Assembly: GCF_000260985.4 (NCBI RefSeq)
Contig: NC_017857.3
Location: forward strand, 1,612,001 to 1,676,000
Source of the DNA: Methylophaga nitratireducenticrescens
GTDB lineage: Bacteria > Pseudomonadota > Gammaproteobacteria > Nitrosococcales > Methylophagaceae
DNA: 64,000 nucleotides
Direction: 5' to 3'
The notes below the pieces were generated by a model. The model saw nothing but the letters and a program-made list of their open reading frames with translations. It ran no database searches and was not told the origin of the DNA. The translations under genes and the position numbers were made by a program. Positions 46,862 through 55,630 of the stretch are shown here, piece after piece. Position 1 is the first letter of the stretch, and each line of letters begins with the position of its first letter.

Positions 46862-47127
46862 ACAAGGGATTCAACCACAATTTAGGTAAGTATTAAGGCA
46901 CGAACTAAAAATTGTGGTGAATGGGTGCTTCGGGCAGCCACAAATGCCCGTTTATTGTACACGGATGGAGAATGACTATGAAAAACTTAAAGTTAGCAAT
47001 AGCAGTTTCGAGTGCTTTGAGCGTGCTCGCCAGCGCTCAGGCGATGGCAGCCTGGGAAAATTTACCAGCAGCAGGCGTTTCCGTTGGTAGTGATACCAGT
47101 GCATATATCTTATGTAATCCAACAGGT
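46853..47127 (+). repeat. Duplicated leader plus 5' coding segment, copy 2
   Basis: The partner of 45823-46098. Here the leader lacks one T (after position 46933), which turns the bulged second stem into a perfect six-pair stem. Confidence 0.92.
46874..46950 (+). promoter_or_regulatory. Structured 5' leader RNA of exoprotein gene 2
   Basis: Same architecture as the first leader: a 10-bp stem (46874-46883 with 46909-46918), a perfect 6-bp stem (46931-46936 with 46945-46950), and loop sequence ccacaa (46938-46943) complementary to the 3' arm of the first stem. The stem-improving deletion suggests the fold itself matters. Confidence 0.55.
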
Positions 47128-47928
47128 GATTTTGGTTCAGGATCTGGGGCAAATGCTCCTGTCCAGCCAGGGTCAACAGCTAGCCCATGTGCTGTATTAC
47201 CGGCTTTTGAAATTTACGCGCCAGATCCAAATTTCTCTGGTGCAGACTTGGTATTCAAAGAAAGCAGGATTGTGCCAATAAATATGAATAATTCATATAC
47301 AGGCGGAGCCTCTATAAATATAGGAACATTGACTGAATACATTTGGGAAAGAGAAATTGACGATACTGATACCTATGAATGTATTTATGGGATGAAAGTG
47401 GTACTAAAAGAAGCTGATTACAATGTGAATGAGCCGGGTGTACAAAATTTCGAAGTTAATGATATGGCCCGTAAGGGCTGGAGTGGCAAGACAATTGATG
47501 TTGCATACTCAACTGTACCAAGCGTTGCATCGCCTACATACCGCATTGGTCGTACATTCACTGCCGTTCAACATCGTCCAGAAACTGGCTATGTAGACCA
47601 ACCGATTACTGGATTAGGTTCAAGTCCAGCTATCAATGGGGTGAATGTTTGGCCAACTCCTTCTGGTCGCCCAACCGCAGCAGAGCAAAAAGCGGATATC
47701 GATACGGACTGGGTAAATTTTACTACTGACGCCAACTTTTTGGATGACGATGGTAGTACAGCTGCAGCGTCCGGAATGCAATATGTCAGAGCAATGTGCA
47801 CGGGTGATACACATGATACAGATACCGATGCCATTCGCTTACGTCAAACCTTCCAGGAATTAAATGGAGATGGAGTTACTGATAATCCTTTTATTGAAGT
47901 GCAAGTAGAAGGTTTTATACCGAACTAA
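46978..47928 (+). CDS. Secreted protein of unknown family, paralogue 2
   Basis: This 316-residue paralogue of the preceding gene has an almost identical signal peptide and first mature residues. Beyond that it keeps the four cysteines (ILCNPTG, SPCAVLP, YECIYGMKV, RAMCTGD), the NFEVNDMARKGW and IDVAYSTVP motifs and the terminal EVQVEGFIPN. It is 28 residues longer, with an insertion around GVNVWPTPSGRPTAAEQK and another near FLDDDGSTAAA. Family and function are unknown. The ATG at 46978 follows GGAG at 7 bp, as in the first copy. The two proteins may form a complex or bind variants of one ligand. Confidence 0.85.
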   Translation: MKNLKLAIAVSSALSVLASAQAMAAWENLPAAGVSVGSDTSAYILCNPTGDFGSGSGANAPVQPGSTASPCAVLPAFEIYAPDPNFSGADLVFKESRIVPINMNNSYTGGASINIGTLTEYIWEREIDDTDTYECIYGMKVVLKEADYNVNEPGVQNFEVNDMARKGWSGKTIDVAYSTVPSVASPTYRIGRTFTAVQHRPETGYVDQPITGLGSSPAINGVNVWPTPSGRPTAAEQKADIDTDWVNFTTDANFLDDDGSTAAASGMQYVRAMCTGDTHDTDTDAIRLRQTFQELNGDGVTDNPFIEVQVEGFIPN

Positions 47929-47952
47929 ACTGGATGTCATATATAAGCACGG

Positions 47953-47974
47953 ATGGCAGTGATATTGCTGCCAT
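47953..47974 (+). terminator. Hairpin after exoprotein gene 2
   Basis: The 7-bp stem atggcag/ctgccat (47953-47959 with 47968-47974) has an 8-nt loop and no clear T run. It lies 25 bp after the stop and 59 bp before the RTX start. Confidence 0.45.
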
Positions 47975-48033
47975 TCGTTGCCTATCTTTAGACATTTATA
48001 CGCACAGGTTTACTAAATTTCGAGGAAATTGAT

Positions 48034-50229
48034 ATGGCTATTAAAATTTTTAACTCAACCGAAACAACATACACTGGGACTTCCAGTAATGATCTAGTTG
48101 TCGGGAATGATCTTGCAAATACGATTAATGGTGCAGATGGTAATGACATTATTGATGGCGGTGCAGGTAATGATTTTCTTTTAGGAGGTCTTGGTAACGA
48201 CATTATATTAGGGGGGGATGGTAACGATATCATTTTTGATGAAGCTGGGAACAATATTCTTTTGGGCGGTGCAGGCACAGATAATATTATTGCTGGAGAT
48301 GGAAATGATGTGATTTTTGGCGGTTCTGATGATGATACGATTTTTGCTGGTGGTGGAGATGATGTCTTAAACGGTGGTGATGGTGCGGATTATATTGAAG
48401 GACAGGGTAGCACCGCTGGAGATGAGACTGTTACAGGTAATCTATTTCAGGTTACATCTCATGATGTTCTGATTGGTGGTGATGGTAATGATACCTTCAG
48501 TATTGGGGATGAATTTGAAGGTATGACTGTTATTCAAGCAGGCGTTTCATCTCTGGACAATGAAGGTAATGCTGCCAGATATATTGATTTAAATGAGGAG
48601 GAGGGTGAAGAAGAGGAAGAAGGTGGCGAGGAGGAAGAGACCTTGTTCGGCTTCGATACCGTCAATAATGAGTTTGTTGAAATTGAAGATCAGGAAATGT
48701 CTGAACAGGCTGAAACGGATGTTCGCCTTAATCTCAATACTCGTCCAGGCTCTTCTGAAATCAATACAGCAGCAACCACAGTTGCTGGATATAACGCGGT
48801 CGATACTCTGAAATTCAATGAAAGTGGTGATTTTGATGAATCGTTGATGTTCAGTGGTATTGAACGTATTGAACTGGCGAGTGGTGTTGATATTTCCCTT
48901 TCTTCTGAGCAATTTGAAGCTAATGGTGAATCACTTAATTTGGGCTTTTTAAATCCTGGTACTCATATCTATGGTGTGGCTGGCGGTGATGCTGAGTCAG
49001 TGACCATTGAGCTGGAATTTGAAGAAGCTGAGTTCGAACCTGATGAAGACATCGTTGGGGCCGTAGAAGTTGAATACGATGCGGCTGAGTTTTCAATCGG
49101 TGAGTATTCAACAGCCAATGTGTATCACAATGTTGATGTTATCTACGATGCCAGTGAAGGTGAAGCAGGTAGCTTTACCCGTGTTGATGGTGGCAACGAA
49201 TCTGCTGGAGCCAGTGAAACGGTTTACGGTAGTGAAGGTGTTGACTACGGCACCATGCATTCTGGTAATGATACCTACTACGGTGGCGATGGTAATGATG
49301 TCTTAGTCGGCCAAAGCGGTGCGGATGCGCTGTATGGCGAAGATGGCGATGACATCTTTGAAATCGGTGGTTTTGGTACCGGTGTTTCGGGCACCACATC
49401 GGCTGCAGATGATGGTCAGCAAGAGTGGATCGCGACAGGTGCTGAACATGATCTGATTGTCGGTGGTGATGGTGTTGATACCTTGCGGATTACTACAGGC
49501 ATTGGTGCTGATACTAAAGCGAACGGCACAATTGTGTTAAACGATGCCAATTTCCAAAGCATGGAAGTCGTTCAGGTTGGTGGTACGGTTGACCAACTGA
49601 ATGTTGAAAATGAAGCATTGCAGATGCTGAATGATCATTACTACTTCCAGGCCAATGGCAATGTCGATGATCTGAGTAATTCCCTGGGCAATAACGGCGG
49701 CACCATTAACAACGTGGTTGTTGATGCGTCTGGCGTGACAGCCAATGGTCTGCGTTTTGAGGGTAATGCCGATGACAATACCTTTATCGGTACGACTCAA
49801 GATGACGTCTTTGTTAGTAATAGTGGTGATGATGTCCTAACCGGTGGTGCCGGTGCTGACACCTTTGTGTTTGGCAAAGTGCACGAGCAGGTTGTTACTG
49901 GCGATGATGATGAAGTCCAAACCTATGTTGATACGGCGTTTGAATTAAGTGGTATCGACTTTATCACTGACTTTATGAGTGGTTTGGACAAGATTGCGCT
50001 GAATACTGATATGTTCAGTTCGTTGACAGTAGGTGGTTTCTCCGCAGGTAATTTAGTGGTTGGATCCGGTGCAACTGCCGGTGATGTGGATGATTACATA
50101 CTGTTTGATACCTCGACATTTGCTCTAAGTTACGATGCCGATGGTAGTGGTGCTGGTGCAGCTATCCAGTTTGCTACGTTGGATGGTGTGACGTCATTTA
50201 GTGCCACAGATGTGGAAGTTTTTGCTTAA
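48034..50229 (+). CDS. RTX-type calcium-binding protein, likely type I secretion substrate
   Basis: This 731-residue acidic protein has no Sec signal. Nonapeptide repeats of the GGxGxDxUx type form one block near residues 30-125 (GADGNDIIDGG, GLGNDIILGG and so on), a second near 410-440 (GGDGNDVLVG) and a third near 595-615 (GDDVLTGGAGADTFVFG). These bind calcium outside the cell and fold into beta rolls. An almost pure Glu/Gly run lies at about residues 187-203. The uncleaved C-terminus (ending DVEVFA) would be the export signal. A type I exporter lies 9 kb downstream on the same strand. No enzyme domain is recognisable, so a surface-layer or scaffold role is as likely as a toxin or enzyme. 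Confidence 0.9.
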   Translation: MAIKIFNSTETTYTGTSSNDLVVGNDLANTINGADGNDIIDGGAGNDFLLGGLGNDIILGGDGNDIIFDEAGNNILLGGAGTDNIIAGDGNDVIFGGSDDDTIFAGGGDDVLNGGDGADYIEGQGSTAGDETVTGNLFQVTSHDVLIGGDGNDTFSIGDEFEGMTVIQAGVSSLDNEGNAARYIDLNEEEGEEEEEGGEEEETLFGFDTVNNEFVEIEDQEMSEQAETDVRLNLNTRPGSSEINTAATTVAGYNAVDTLKFNESGDFDESLMFSGIERIELASGVDISLSSEQFEANGESLNLGFLNPGTHIYGVAGGDAESVTIELEFEEAEFEPDEDIVGAVEVEYDAAEFSIGEYSTANVYHNVDVIYDASEGEAGSFTRVDGGNESAGASETVYGSEGVDYGTMHSGNDTYYGGDGNDVLVGQSGADALYGEDGDDIFEIGGFGTGVSGTTSAADDGQQEWIATGAEHDLIVGGDGVDTLRITTGIGADTKANGTIVLNDANFQSMEVVQVGGTVDQLNVENEALQMLNDHYYFQANGNVDDLSNSLGNNGGTINNVVVDASGVTANGLRFEGNADDNTFIGTTQDDVFVSNSGDDVLTGGAGADTFVFGKVHEQVVTGDDDEVQTYVDTAFELSGIDFITDFMSGLDKIALNTDMFSSLTVGGFSAGNLVVGSGATAGDVDDYILFDTSTFALSYDADGSGAGAAIQFATLDGVTSFSATDVEVFA

Positions 50230-50238
50230 GCGTTGAGC

Positions 50239-50281
50239 AAGGGTGTGCCTGTTTTCCCCAGTCAGGTACACCCTTTTTTTT
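50239..50281 (+). terminator. Rho-independent terminator after the RTX gene
   Basis: A 12-bp stem with one G-U pair (50239-50250 with 50264-50275) followed by eight T. It separates the exported-protein genes from the secretion machinery genes. Confidence 0.93.
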
Positions 50282-50308
50282 CAAACTTAACCATTAATCG
50301 AGAAAGCC

Positions 50309-50779
50309 ATGTCAGAACATTTATTTTTCAGCAGAAGTACAGCTTTTTCTGGCCCAACTGCAAAGACTCAACAAGGTTTTACGTTGCTCGAATTGCTGGT
50401 GGTCATGGTCATTATTGGCTTATTGGCGGGTTACGTCGGGCCGAAATATTTTGCTCAAATTGGTAAATCCGAAGTGAAAACCGCCAAAGCGCAAATTGAA
50501 GCGCTGGGCAAAGCCTTGGATCAATATCGGTTGGATGTAGGGCATTACCCAAGTACAGAACAAGGTCTGGCTGCGTTAAATACGCCACCGGGCAATGAAC
50601 GAAAATGGCAGGGGCCATACTTGAAAAAAGCTGTCCCCAATGACCCTTGGGATAATCCGTATCACTACCAGATGCCGGGTGCTCATGGTCAATATGATGA
50701 TTATGATTTGTGGTCGTTAGGCAGTGATGGTGCCAGCGGCGGAAAGGATACAGCTGCCGATATCGTGAGCTGGCAGTAG
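50309..50779 (+). CDS. gspG: Type II secretion major pseudopilin
   Basis: This 156-residue protein has a prepilin peptidase site QQG/FTLLE with cleavage after G23 and the conserved Glu at +5. The hydrophobic stalk helix LLVVMVIIGLLAGYV follows, then the GspG-type body with YRLDVGHYPSTEQGLAAL, GPYLKK, DPWDNPY and a terminal calcium-loop-like segment (YDLWSLGSDGASGG). These point to a true GspG rather than a pilin. The leader of 23 residues is much longer than the usual six to eight. It is the first gene of the machine, 80 bp after the RTX stop and behind its terminator. Confidence 0.94.
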   Translation: MSEHLFFSRSTAFSGPTAKTQQGFTLLELLVVMVIIGLLAGYVGPKYFAQIGKSEVKTAKAQIEALGKALDQYRLDVGHYPSTEQGLAALNTPPGNERKWQGPYLKKAVPNDPWDNPYHYQMPGAHGQYDDYDLWSLGSDGASGGKDTAADIVSWQ

Positions 50780-50791
50780 GTGCGTTAGTTT

Positions 50792-51988
50792 ATGAAGTTT
50801 ACCTTGAAAGTTATCCAAGGTGATGCCATCACGCTAATGGAGATGGAAGCTGGCAATGCGTTGCAAGCTCGCTCGTTGGCGGAGGAACAAGGTCATCATG
50901 TGCTTTCGGTAAATCAGCATAAGGCGGGGCCAATTAAATTCAATTTGGCCGGTCTGAAAAAAACCAAATTCAATGTGATGTTATTCAGCCAGGAGTTACT
51001 GGCATTAATTGAATCAGGATTAAGTCTGGTTGAGGCCATCGAAGCCTTAGCCGAGAAAGAAACACACGCTGAGTCCAAAGCGGTGTTAAATCAAATCAAG
51101 GCCTCTTTGTTTGATGGGCAGCCACTTTCGGCTTCATTGGAAAAGGTGCCCGGCGTTTTTACTCCACTTTATATTGCGTTAATTCGGGCCAGTGAACGCA
51201 CCGGTGATATGGAAATCGCGTTAAGCCGCCATGTGGCGTATCAATCTCAGGTTGATGCGATGAAAAAGAAAATTGTCTCTGCGGCTATTTATCCGGTGTT
51301 GCTGCTGGTAGTGGGCGGCCTAGTGGTGTTGTTTTTATTGGGCTATGTGGTGCCCAAGTTCAGTGTGATTTACGAAAGCACCAATGCTGATCTGCCTTGG
51401 CTATCTCAGTTATTGCTTAGCTGGGGCCGTTTATTACATAGCCACGGAACCGAAGCTTTTGCGGTGTTTATTATCAGCACCTGTGTGTTGGTCTATGTAT
51501 TGAGCCGACCTTTTGTTCGCCGAGTGATCCTGGCCAAAGCCTGGCAAATTCCCAAATTGGGCGAAACTCTCCGAATCTATCAACTCGCTCGTTTTTACCG
51601 AACCCTAAGCATGTTGTTGCGTGGCGGGATACCGTTAATGACGGCGATGCAAATGGTGTCGTCATTATTGCAGCCATTATTACGCAGTAAACTGGCGTTT
51701 GTCGCCAACGATGTAAAAGAAGGCAAACCCTTATCCAGTGCCATGGAAATGCACGGGCTGACCACGTCCATTTCAGTACGTATGTTACGAGTTGGTGAAC
51801 GCACTGGACAGATGGGCGACATGATGGAACGCATCGGCATCTTTTATGACGATGAAATCGCCCGGGCAGTGGAGTGGTTTACCAAATTACTCGAACCAGC
51901 GTTGATGATTATTATCGGTCTGGTCGTGGGGTTGGTGGTGGTGTTGATGTATATGCCGATTTTTGAATTGGCAGGGAGCATCCAATGA
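50792..51988 (+). CDS. gspF: Type II secretion inner-membrane platform protein
   Basis: This 398-residue GspF/PilC family protein has two homologous helical domains separated and followed by membrane helices: FSQELLALIESGLSLVEAIEAL near residue 65, helices near 165-190 and 220-240, the second RFYRTLSMLLRGGIPLMTAM domain, and a last helix with MIIIGLVVGLVVVLMYMPIF. It anchors the pseudopilus assembly in the inner membrane. It starts 12 bp after gspG and overlaps gspE by 4 bp (ATGA). Confidence 0.94.
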   Translation: MKFTLKVIQGDAITLMEMEAGNALQARSLAEEQGHHVLSVNQHKAGPIKFNLAGLKKTKFNVMLFSQELLALIESGLSLVEAIEALAEKETHAESKAVLNQIKASLFDGQPLSASLEKVPGVFTPLYIALIRASERTGDMEIALSRHVAYQSQVDAMKKKIVSAAIYPVLLLVVGGLVVLFLLGYVVPKFSVIYESTNADLPWLSQLLLSWGRLLHSHGTEAFAVFIISTCVLVYVLSRPFVRRVILAKAWQIPKLGETLRIYQLARFYRTLSMLLRGGIPLMTAMQMVSSLLQPLLRSKLAFVANDVKEGKPLSSAMEMHGLTTSISVRMLRVGERTGQMGDMMERIGIFYDDEIARAVEWFTKLLEPALMIIIGLVVGLVVVLMYMPIFELAGSIQ

Positions 51989-53700
51989 ACACGGCTTATC
52001 AAGCAACGCTACAAACCAAGTCTGAAAAGACCGATGCCGTGTTAACAGCAGAGCAATTGCAACAAGCTAAAAAGCTCGCAGAGCAAACGCAACAACCGTT
52101 ATTAACAGTGCTGGAAGATATCAGCAATTTAACGCCCGATCTGTTTGTACAGGCTTTGGGCCAGTTGGTGCATTATCCGGTACTGACTATTTCACAGCTA
52201 TATGACATGCAACCAGACTTTACCGTGTTGCCATTTACTCAGGCCGAAAAGTTAGGCTGCATTGCAGTTCGCGATCAGCAACATACCTTATATATAGTTC
52301 ACGCCAATCCGTTTGAAGCCAATTTACCCAGCAAAATCGATCTGCTGATTGCTGAAACAGTGGTTTGGGTATTAGCCCACAGCGATGATTTAGAAGTGTA
52401 TCTGGCCCACCACGAAACCAGTATGCGAGCGTTGGGCGAGGTGAATGCAAACCATGGTGAACATACCAATGAACAACATGGGCTGGAAGATATTTCACTT
52501 CGCTCTATCAGCGAAGATACCAGCCCGATTGTAAAGTTTGTCCGTTCAACGCTTTACGATGCGCTTAAGTCCGGGGCAAGCGATATTCATCTGGAAACCG
52601 ATCAAAACGGCTTGAAGGTGAAATACCGTATTGATGGGGTTTTGAGCCATGTTGGTGGAATTCAAGGCGCCGCCCAAGCCGAGCAGGTTATTTCACGGGT
52701 CAAGGTGATGTCGGAGCTGGATATCGCCGAGCGACGGATTCCACAAGATGGCCGTTTTAAAATCCTGGTGTTGGGTCGTGAGGTGGATCTTCGGGTATCG
52801 ATTATGCCCAGTGTGCTCGGAGAAGATGCCGTATTGCGGGTTTTGGACCGACAAGCGTTAAGCGAAGAGGCACAGGGCCTGAGTTTGGATTTGCTCGGCT
52901 TTGCACCCGACATCATGGCGCGTTTCCGCTTATTAGCTGAAGAACCCTATGGCATGTTGCTGGTTACTGGCCCAACCGGAAGCGGTAAAACCACTACGTT
53001 GTACGGCATTATTTCGGAAATAAACCACGGTACCGACAAGATCATCACAATTGAAGATCCGGTGGAATATCAACTTCCGGGGGTATTGCAAATTCCCGTT
53101 AATGAGAAAAAAGGCCTGACCTTCGCCAAAGGCCTGCGTTCTATCTTACGTCACGACCCCGACAAAATTATGGTCGGGGAGATCCGTGATAACGAAACCG
53201 CCCAAATTGCTGTGCAATCTGCCTTAACCGGCCATTTGGTGTTAACCACCGTGCATGCCAATAACGTATTTGATGTGATTGGCCGGTTTACCAATATGGG
53301 CGTGGACCCGTACAACTTTGTTTCAGCGATGAATGGCATTCTGGCTCAAAGATTGGTGAGGGTGAATTGCCCCCATTGCTTGGTCGCCGATAACCCCGAT
53401 ACTGCTCTGATCGAAAAATCCGGTTTAACGCTGGAACAAGTCAGCGACTTCACCTTTAAAAAAGGCCAGGGCTGTGGGCAGTGTCACGGCCTGGGTTACA
53501 AAGGCCGTAAAGCCATAGCGGAATTGCTTTGTTTCAACGATCACATCCGAGAATTGATTGTGACACGAGAACCGGTTCGCAAGATCAAAGAAGCGGCTTA
53601 TGCCAATGGCACCAAGACTATGCGTGAAGCCGCGCTGATCTTGGTGAAACAAGGTGAGACAACGTTAGAGGAGATTAACCGTGTTACCACATTGGCTTAA
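51985..53700 (+). CDS. gspE: Type II secretion / type IV pilus assembly ATPase
   Basis: This 571-residue hexameric ATPase powers pseudopilus assembly. An N-terminal GspE/MshEN domain (about 20-150) is followed by the core with Walker A GPTGSGKTTT (about 330), the Asp box IEDPVEYQ, Walker B DKIMVGEIRD, and the His box ALTGHLVLTTVHAN. The zinc-binding tetracysteine is present as CPHC (about 460) and CGQC (about 496). It overlaps both neighbours: 4 bp with gspF, and 20 bp with the next gene if the GTG start there is right. Confidence 0.95.
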   Translation: MNTAYQATLQTKSEKTDAVLTAEQLQQAKKLAEQTQQPLLTVLEDISNLTPDLFVQALGQLVHYPVLTISQLYDMQPDFTVLPFTQAEKLGCIAVRDQQHTLYIVHANPFEANLPSKIDLLIAETVVWVLAHSDDLEVYLAHHETSMRALGEVNANHGEHTNEQHGLEDISLRSISEDTSPIVKFVRSTLYDALKSGASDIHLETDQNGLKVKYRIDGVLSHVGGIQGAAQAEQVISRVKVMSELDIAERRIPQDGRFKILVLGREVDLRVSIMPSVLGEDAVLRVLDRQALSEEAQGLSLDLLGFAPDIMARFRLLAEEPYGMLLVTGPTGSGKTTTLYGIISEINHGTDKIITIEDPVEYQLPGVLQIPVNEKKGLTFAKGLRSILRHDPDKIMVGEIRDNETAQIAVQSALTGHLVLTTVHANNVFDVIGRFTNMGVDPYNFVSAMNGILAQRLVRVNCPHCLVADNPDTALIEKSGLTLEQVSDFTFKKGQGCGQCHGLGYKGRKAIAELLCFNDHIRELIVTREPVRKIKEAAYANGTKTMREAALILVKQGETTLEEINRVTTLA

Positions 53701-54556
53701 ATTGATGAAAGATGAGCTGAATGTGTGTATTCGGCCCAATAGTCTTATTTTACGGCGCTTTAAAGGGCTGCCTGGTAAAACCACTTGTGTTGATCAGCAG
53801 AAGATCGTTTTGAAAAAAACGATGGGTCAGGCCGAGGTTGAATCTGGCTATTTAGCCAAAGTGCTCAAAGAAGCGCTGAATGTAAAACGTTGGCAGGCCT
53901 CTACTGCCACCATTATGGTCGCGAATCATTTGGTGCGTTATGCGGTAATTCCCTGGAACCCGGAAATCAAAACAGCCGATGAGTCCCAGGCTTATTTGAA
54001 TCATTATTTTATCAGCGTATATGGCGAAGCCGTGGCGAGCTGGAATAAATGCCAAAGCTCGGCTTCATACGGCCAAAAGTCGTTGGCCAGTGCAATGCCA
54101 CAGGCGCTGTTACAAACCGTGCATGATGTTTTTTCACCCATGATGATCAGCTTTGAATCGGTTCAACCGTATTTAATGCATGTTGCCAACCAGGCTCTGC
54201 AGGTCATTAAAAAACAGAATCTACAAAGTGCATGCTGGTTGGCACTTATCGCCGATGGACGGGTATGTCTGTGTTTGATGATCGAGGGTGAGTGGTGCTG
54301 GGTGAAAAATGTGCAGCAGGAAACAGATGTTATTGCACAAATAGCCATGCTCATCCAACGCGAACGTTTGATGAACAACGAGATCGAGAAGCTGATAAAA
54401 AAAGGGCGTCAGTTACCGATGTTAGTGTATTGGCCTGATTTGCCATTGAACCAAAGAATACATCTGCCAAACCATCGGGTTATTAGGCTGGCCTCTTCAA
54501 AACTATTCACTACCGATCCGGCAGAAAACCAGATAGCCAGGTTAATCACACCATGA
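53681..54556 (+). CDS. PilM/GspL-like cytoplasmic assembly protein
   Basis: This 291-residue protein has no signal or membrane helix. Its position between the ATPase and two single-helix proteins, and its mixed alpha/beta pattern, fit the actin-like PilM or the cytoplasmic half of GspL, but sequence motifs are poorly conserved (no clear phosphate loop). The GTG at 53681 is chosen because GAGGAG lies about 7 bp upstream; an ATG at 53705 would avoid the 20-bp overlap with gspE. The end overlaps the next gene by 4 bp. The assignment rests mainly on gene order. Confidence 0.65.
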   Translation: MLPHWLKLMKDELNVCIRPNSLILRRFKGLPGKTTCVDQQKIVLKKTMGQAEVESGYLAKVLKEALNVKRWQASTATIMVANHLVRYAVIPWNPEIKTADESQAYLNHYFISVYGEAVASWNKCQSSASYGQKSLASAMPQALLQTVHDVFSPMMISFESVQPYLMHVANQALQVIKKQNLQSACWLALIADGRVCLCLMIEGEWCWVKNVQQETDVIAQIAMLIQRERLMNNEIEKLIKKGRQLPMLVYWPDLPLNQRIHLPNHRVIRLASSKLFTTDPAENQIARLITP

Positions 54557-55065
54557 AAATGATTAGCCTGAATCACAGTTTACAACCTTCTCACGCTCAC
54601 CCGGTAGCCAATGCGCTGTTATTTATCAGTGTGGTGATGCTGTTAATCAGCCTGTTCTTTCTGCAGCGCAGTAGTGTGGCGTTGCAAGAACTTAAAAACG
54701 AACAATCAGAGTATTCGCGTGCCGCGGATAGCAATTCTGTGAGATTACCGCTTACTGAAAAGGAACAAGCGGAATTGGAGGCGGTGAAAGCAGCCATTGA
54801 CGATATTGTCATGCCTTGGCCGCGATTGTTCAGTGCTCTGGAAGCATCCAGATTGGAAACCATTAATGTGCTTTCAGTTGAGCCGAATGTCAGATCAAAA
54901 AGCTTTCAGATTACGGCAGTGACGTATCCGGTTGAGGAAATACTGACTTACATCACTCAGCTGAAACAACAGGATGAATTCACCGCTGTAAGTTTAATTT
55001 CAACTGAGACGGCCAGGATGGATGGCCAAAATGCCACTCAGTTTGAACTGTTAGTGTTGTGGTAA
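54553..55065 (+). CDS. PilN-like single-helix assembly protein
   Basis: This 170-residue bitopic inner-membrane protein has a cytoplasmic N-terminus of about 20 residues, one helix (NALLFISVVMLLISLFFL), a coiled coil (ALQELKNEQSEYSR) and a small periplasmic alpha/beta domain ending in an FELLVLW strand. This is the PilN/GspL-periplasmic layout. It overlaps the PilM-like gene by 4 bp and lies 4 bp from the next. Confidence 0.7.
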   Translation: MKMISLNHSLQPSHAHPVANALLFISVVMLLISLFFLQRSSVALQELKNEQSEYSRAADSNSVRLPLTEKEQAELEAVKAAIDDIVMPWPRLFSALEASRLETINVLSVEPNVRSKSFQITAVTYPVEEILTYITQLKQQDEFTAVSLISTETARMDGQNATQFELLVLW

Positions 55066-55069
55066 GCGT

Positions 55070-55630
55070 ATGACACAAAGCAAACACATTGATGCAAAAA
55101 TGCAATGGCTAACATATCAAGTGCGTCGATTAGGCTGGCAAGGACAGTTGGCCATTCTGTTATTAGTCGCAACGGTGGTTATCTTTTTTATTGTTCAGGC
55201 CAATCAAGCTGAAGCAGAAAGACTCCATTTGGTTGTTGAGGATCTGCAACACAGGGTGCCGGTCGAAATTAAACGTGAGAAACAATCTAACTATATCGCT
55301 AAACGTTTTTATCAGGCTTTACCTTCTGAAAATGAAGCGAATCAGAAAATTGCCGATGTTTTGACCTTGATTGAAAAGCATGGTCTTGCGTTAAACCGAT
55401 CGGATTATTCGACCCGTGCTATTCCTCAATCATCCATGGTGTTGTATCAGATCAAATTCCCCTTGGTTGCCCAGTATCCCACCATCCGTAACTTTGTCAC
55501 CGACGTGATGAACAGCCAGCGGACCATAGCATTAAGTCATATCAACTTTAAGCGTGATGATCTCAACAACGACATTGTCAGTTCCAATCTCGAATTTGTT
55601 TTATATACCAAAGCTGCAGGGAAAGAGTAA
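55070..55630 (+). CDS. PilO/GspM-like assembly protein
   Basis: This 186-residue bitopic protein has one membrane helix (GQLAILLLVATVVIFFIVQA, about residues 26-45), a coiled-coil stretch (EAERLHLVVEDLQHRV) and a ferredoxin-like periplasmic domain (IADVLTLIEKHGLALNRSDY, QIKFPLVAQYPTIRNFVTDVM). It is the expected partner of the PilN-like protein. The stop is directly followed by the GTG start of the next gene. Confidence 0.72.
   Translation: MTQSKHIDAKMQWLTYQVRRLGWQGQLAILLLVATVVIFFIVQANQAEAERLHLVVEDLQHRVPVEIKREKQSNYIAKRFYQALPSENEANQKIADVLTLIEKHGLALNRSDYSTRAIPQSSMVLYQIKFPLVAQYPTIRNFVTDVMNSQRTIALSHINFKRDDLNNDIVSSNLEFVLYTKAAGKE

Noticed and set aside
45823-47127. Direct repeats considered as a CRISPR-like or tandem array
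   Set aside because: Only two copies, about 1 kb apart, each covering a leader and coding start; this is gene duplication.
50233-50466. 77-codon frame overlapping the GspG start
   Set aside because: It runs through a strong terminator and lies out of frame with the clear GspG gene.
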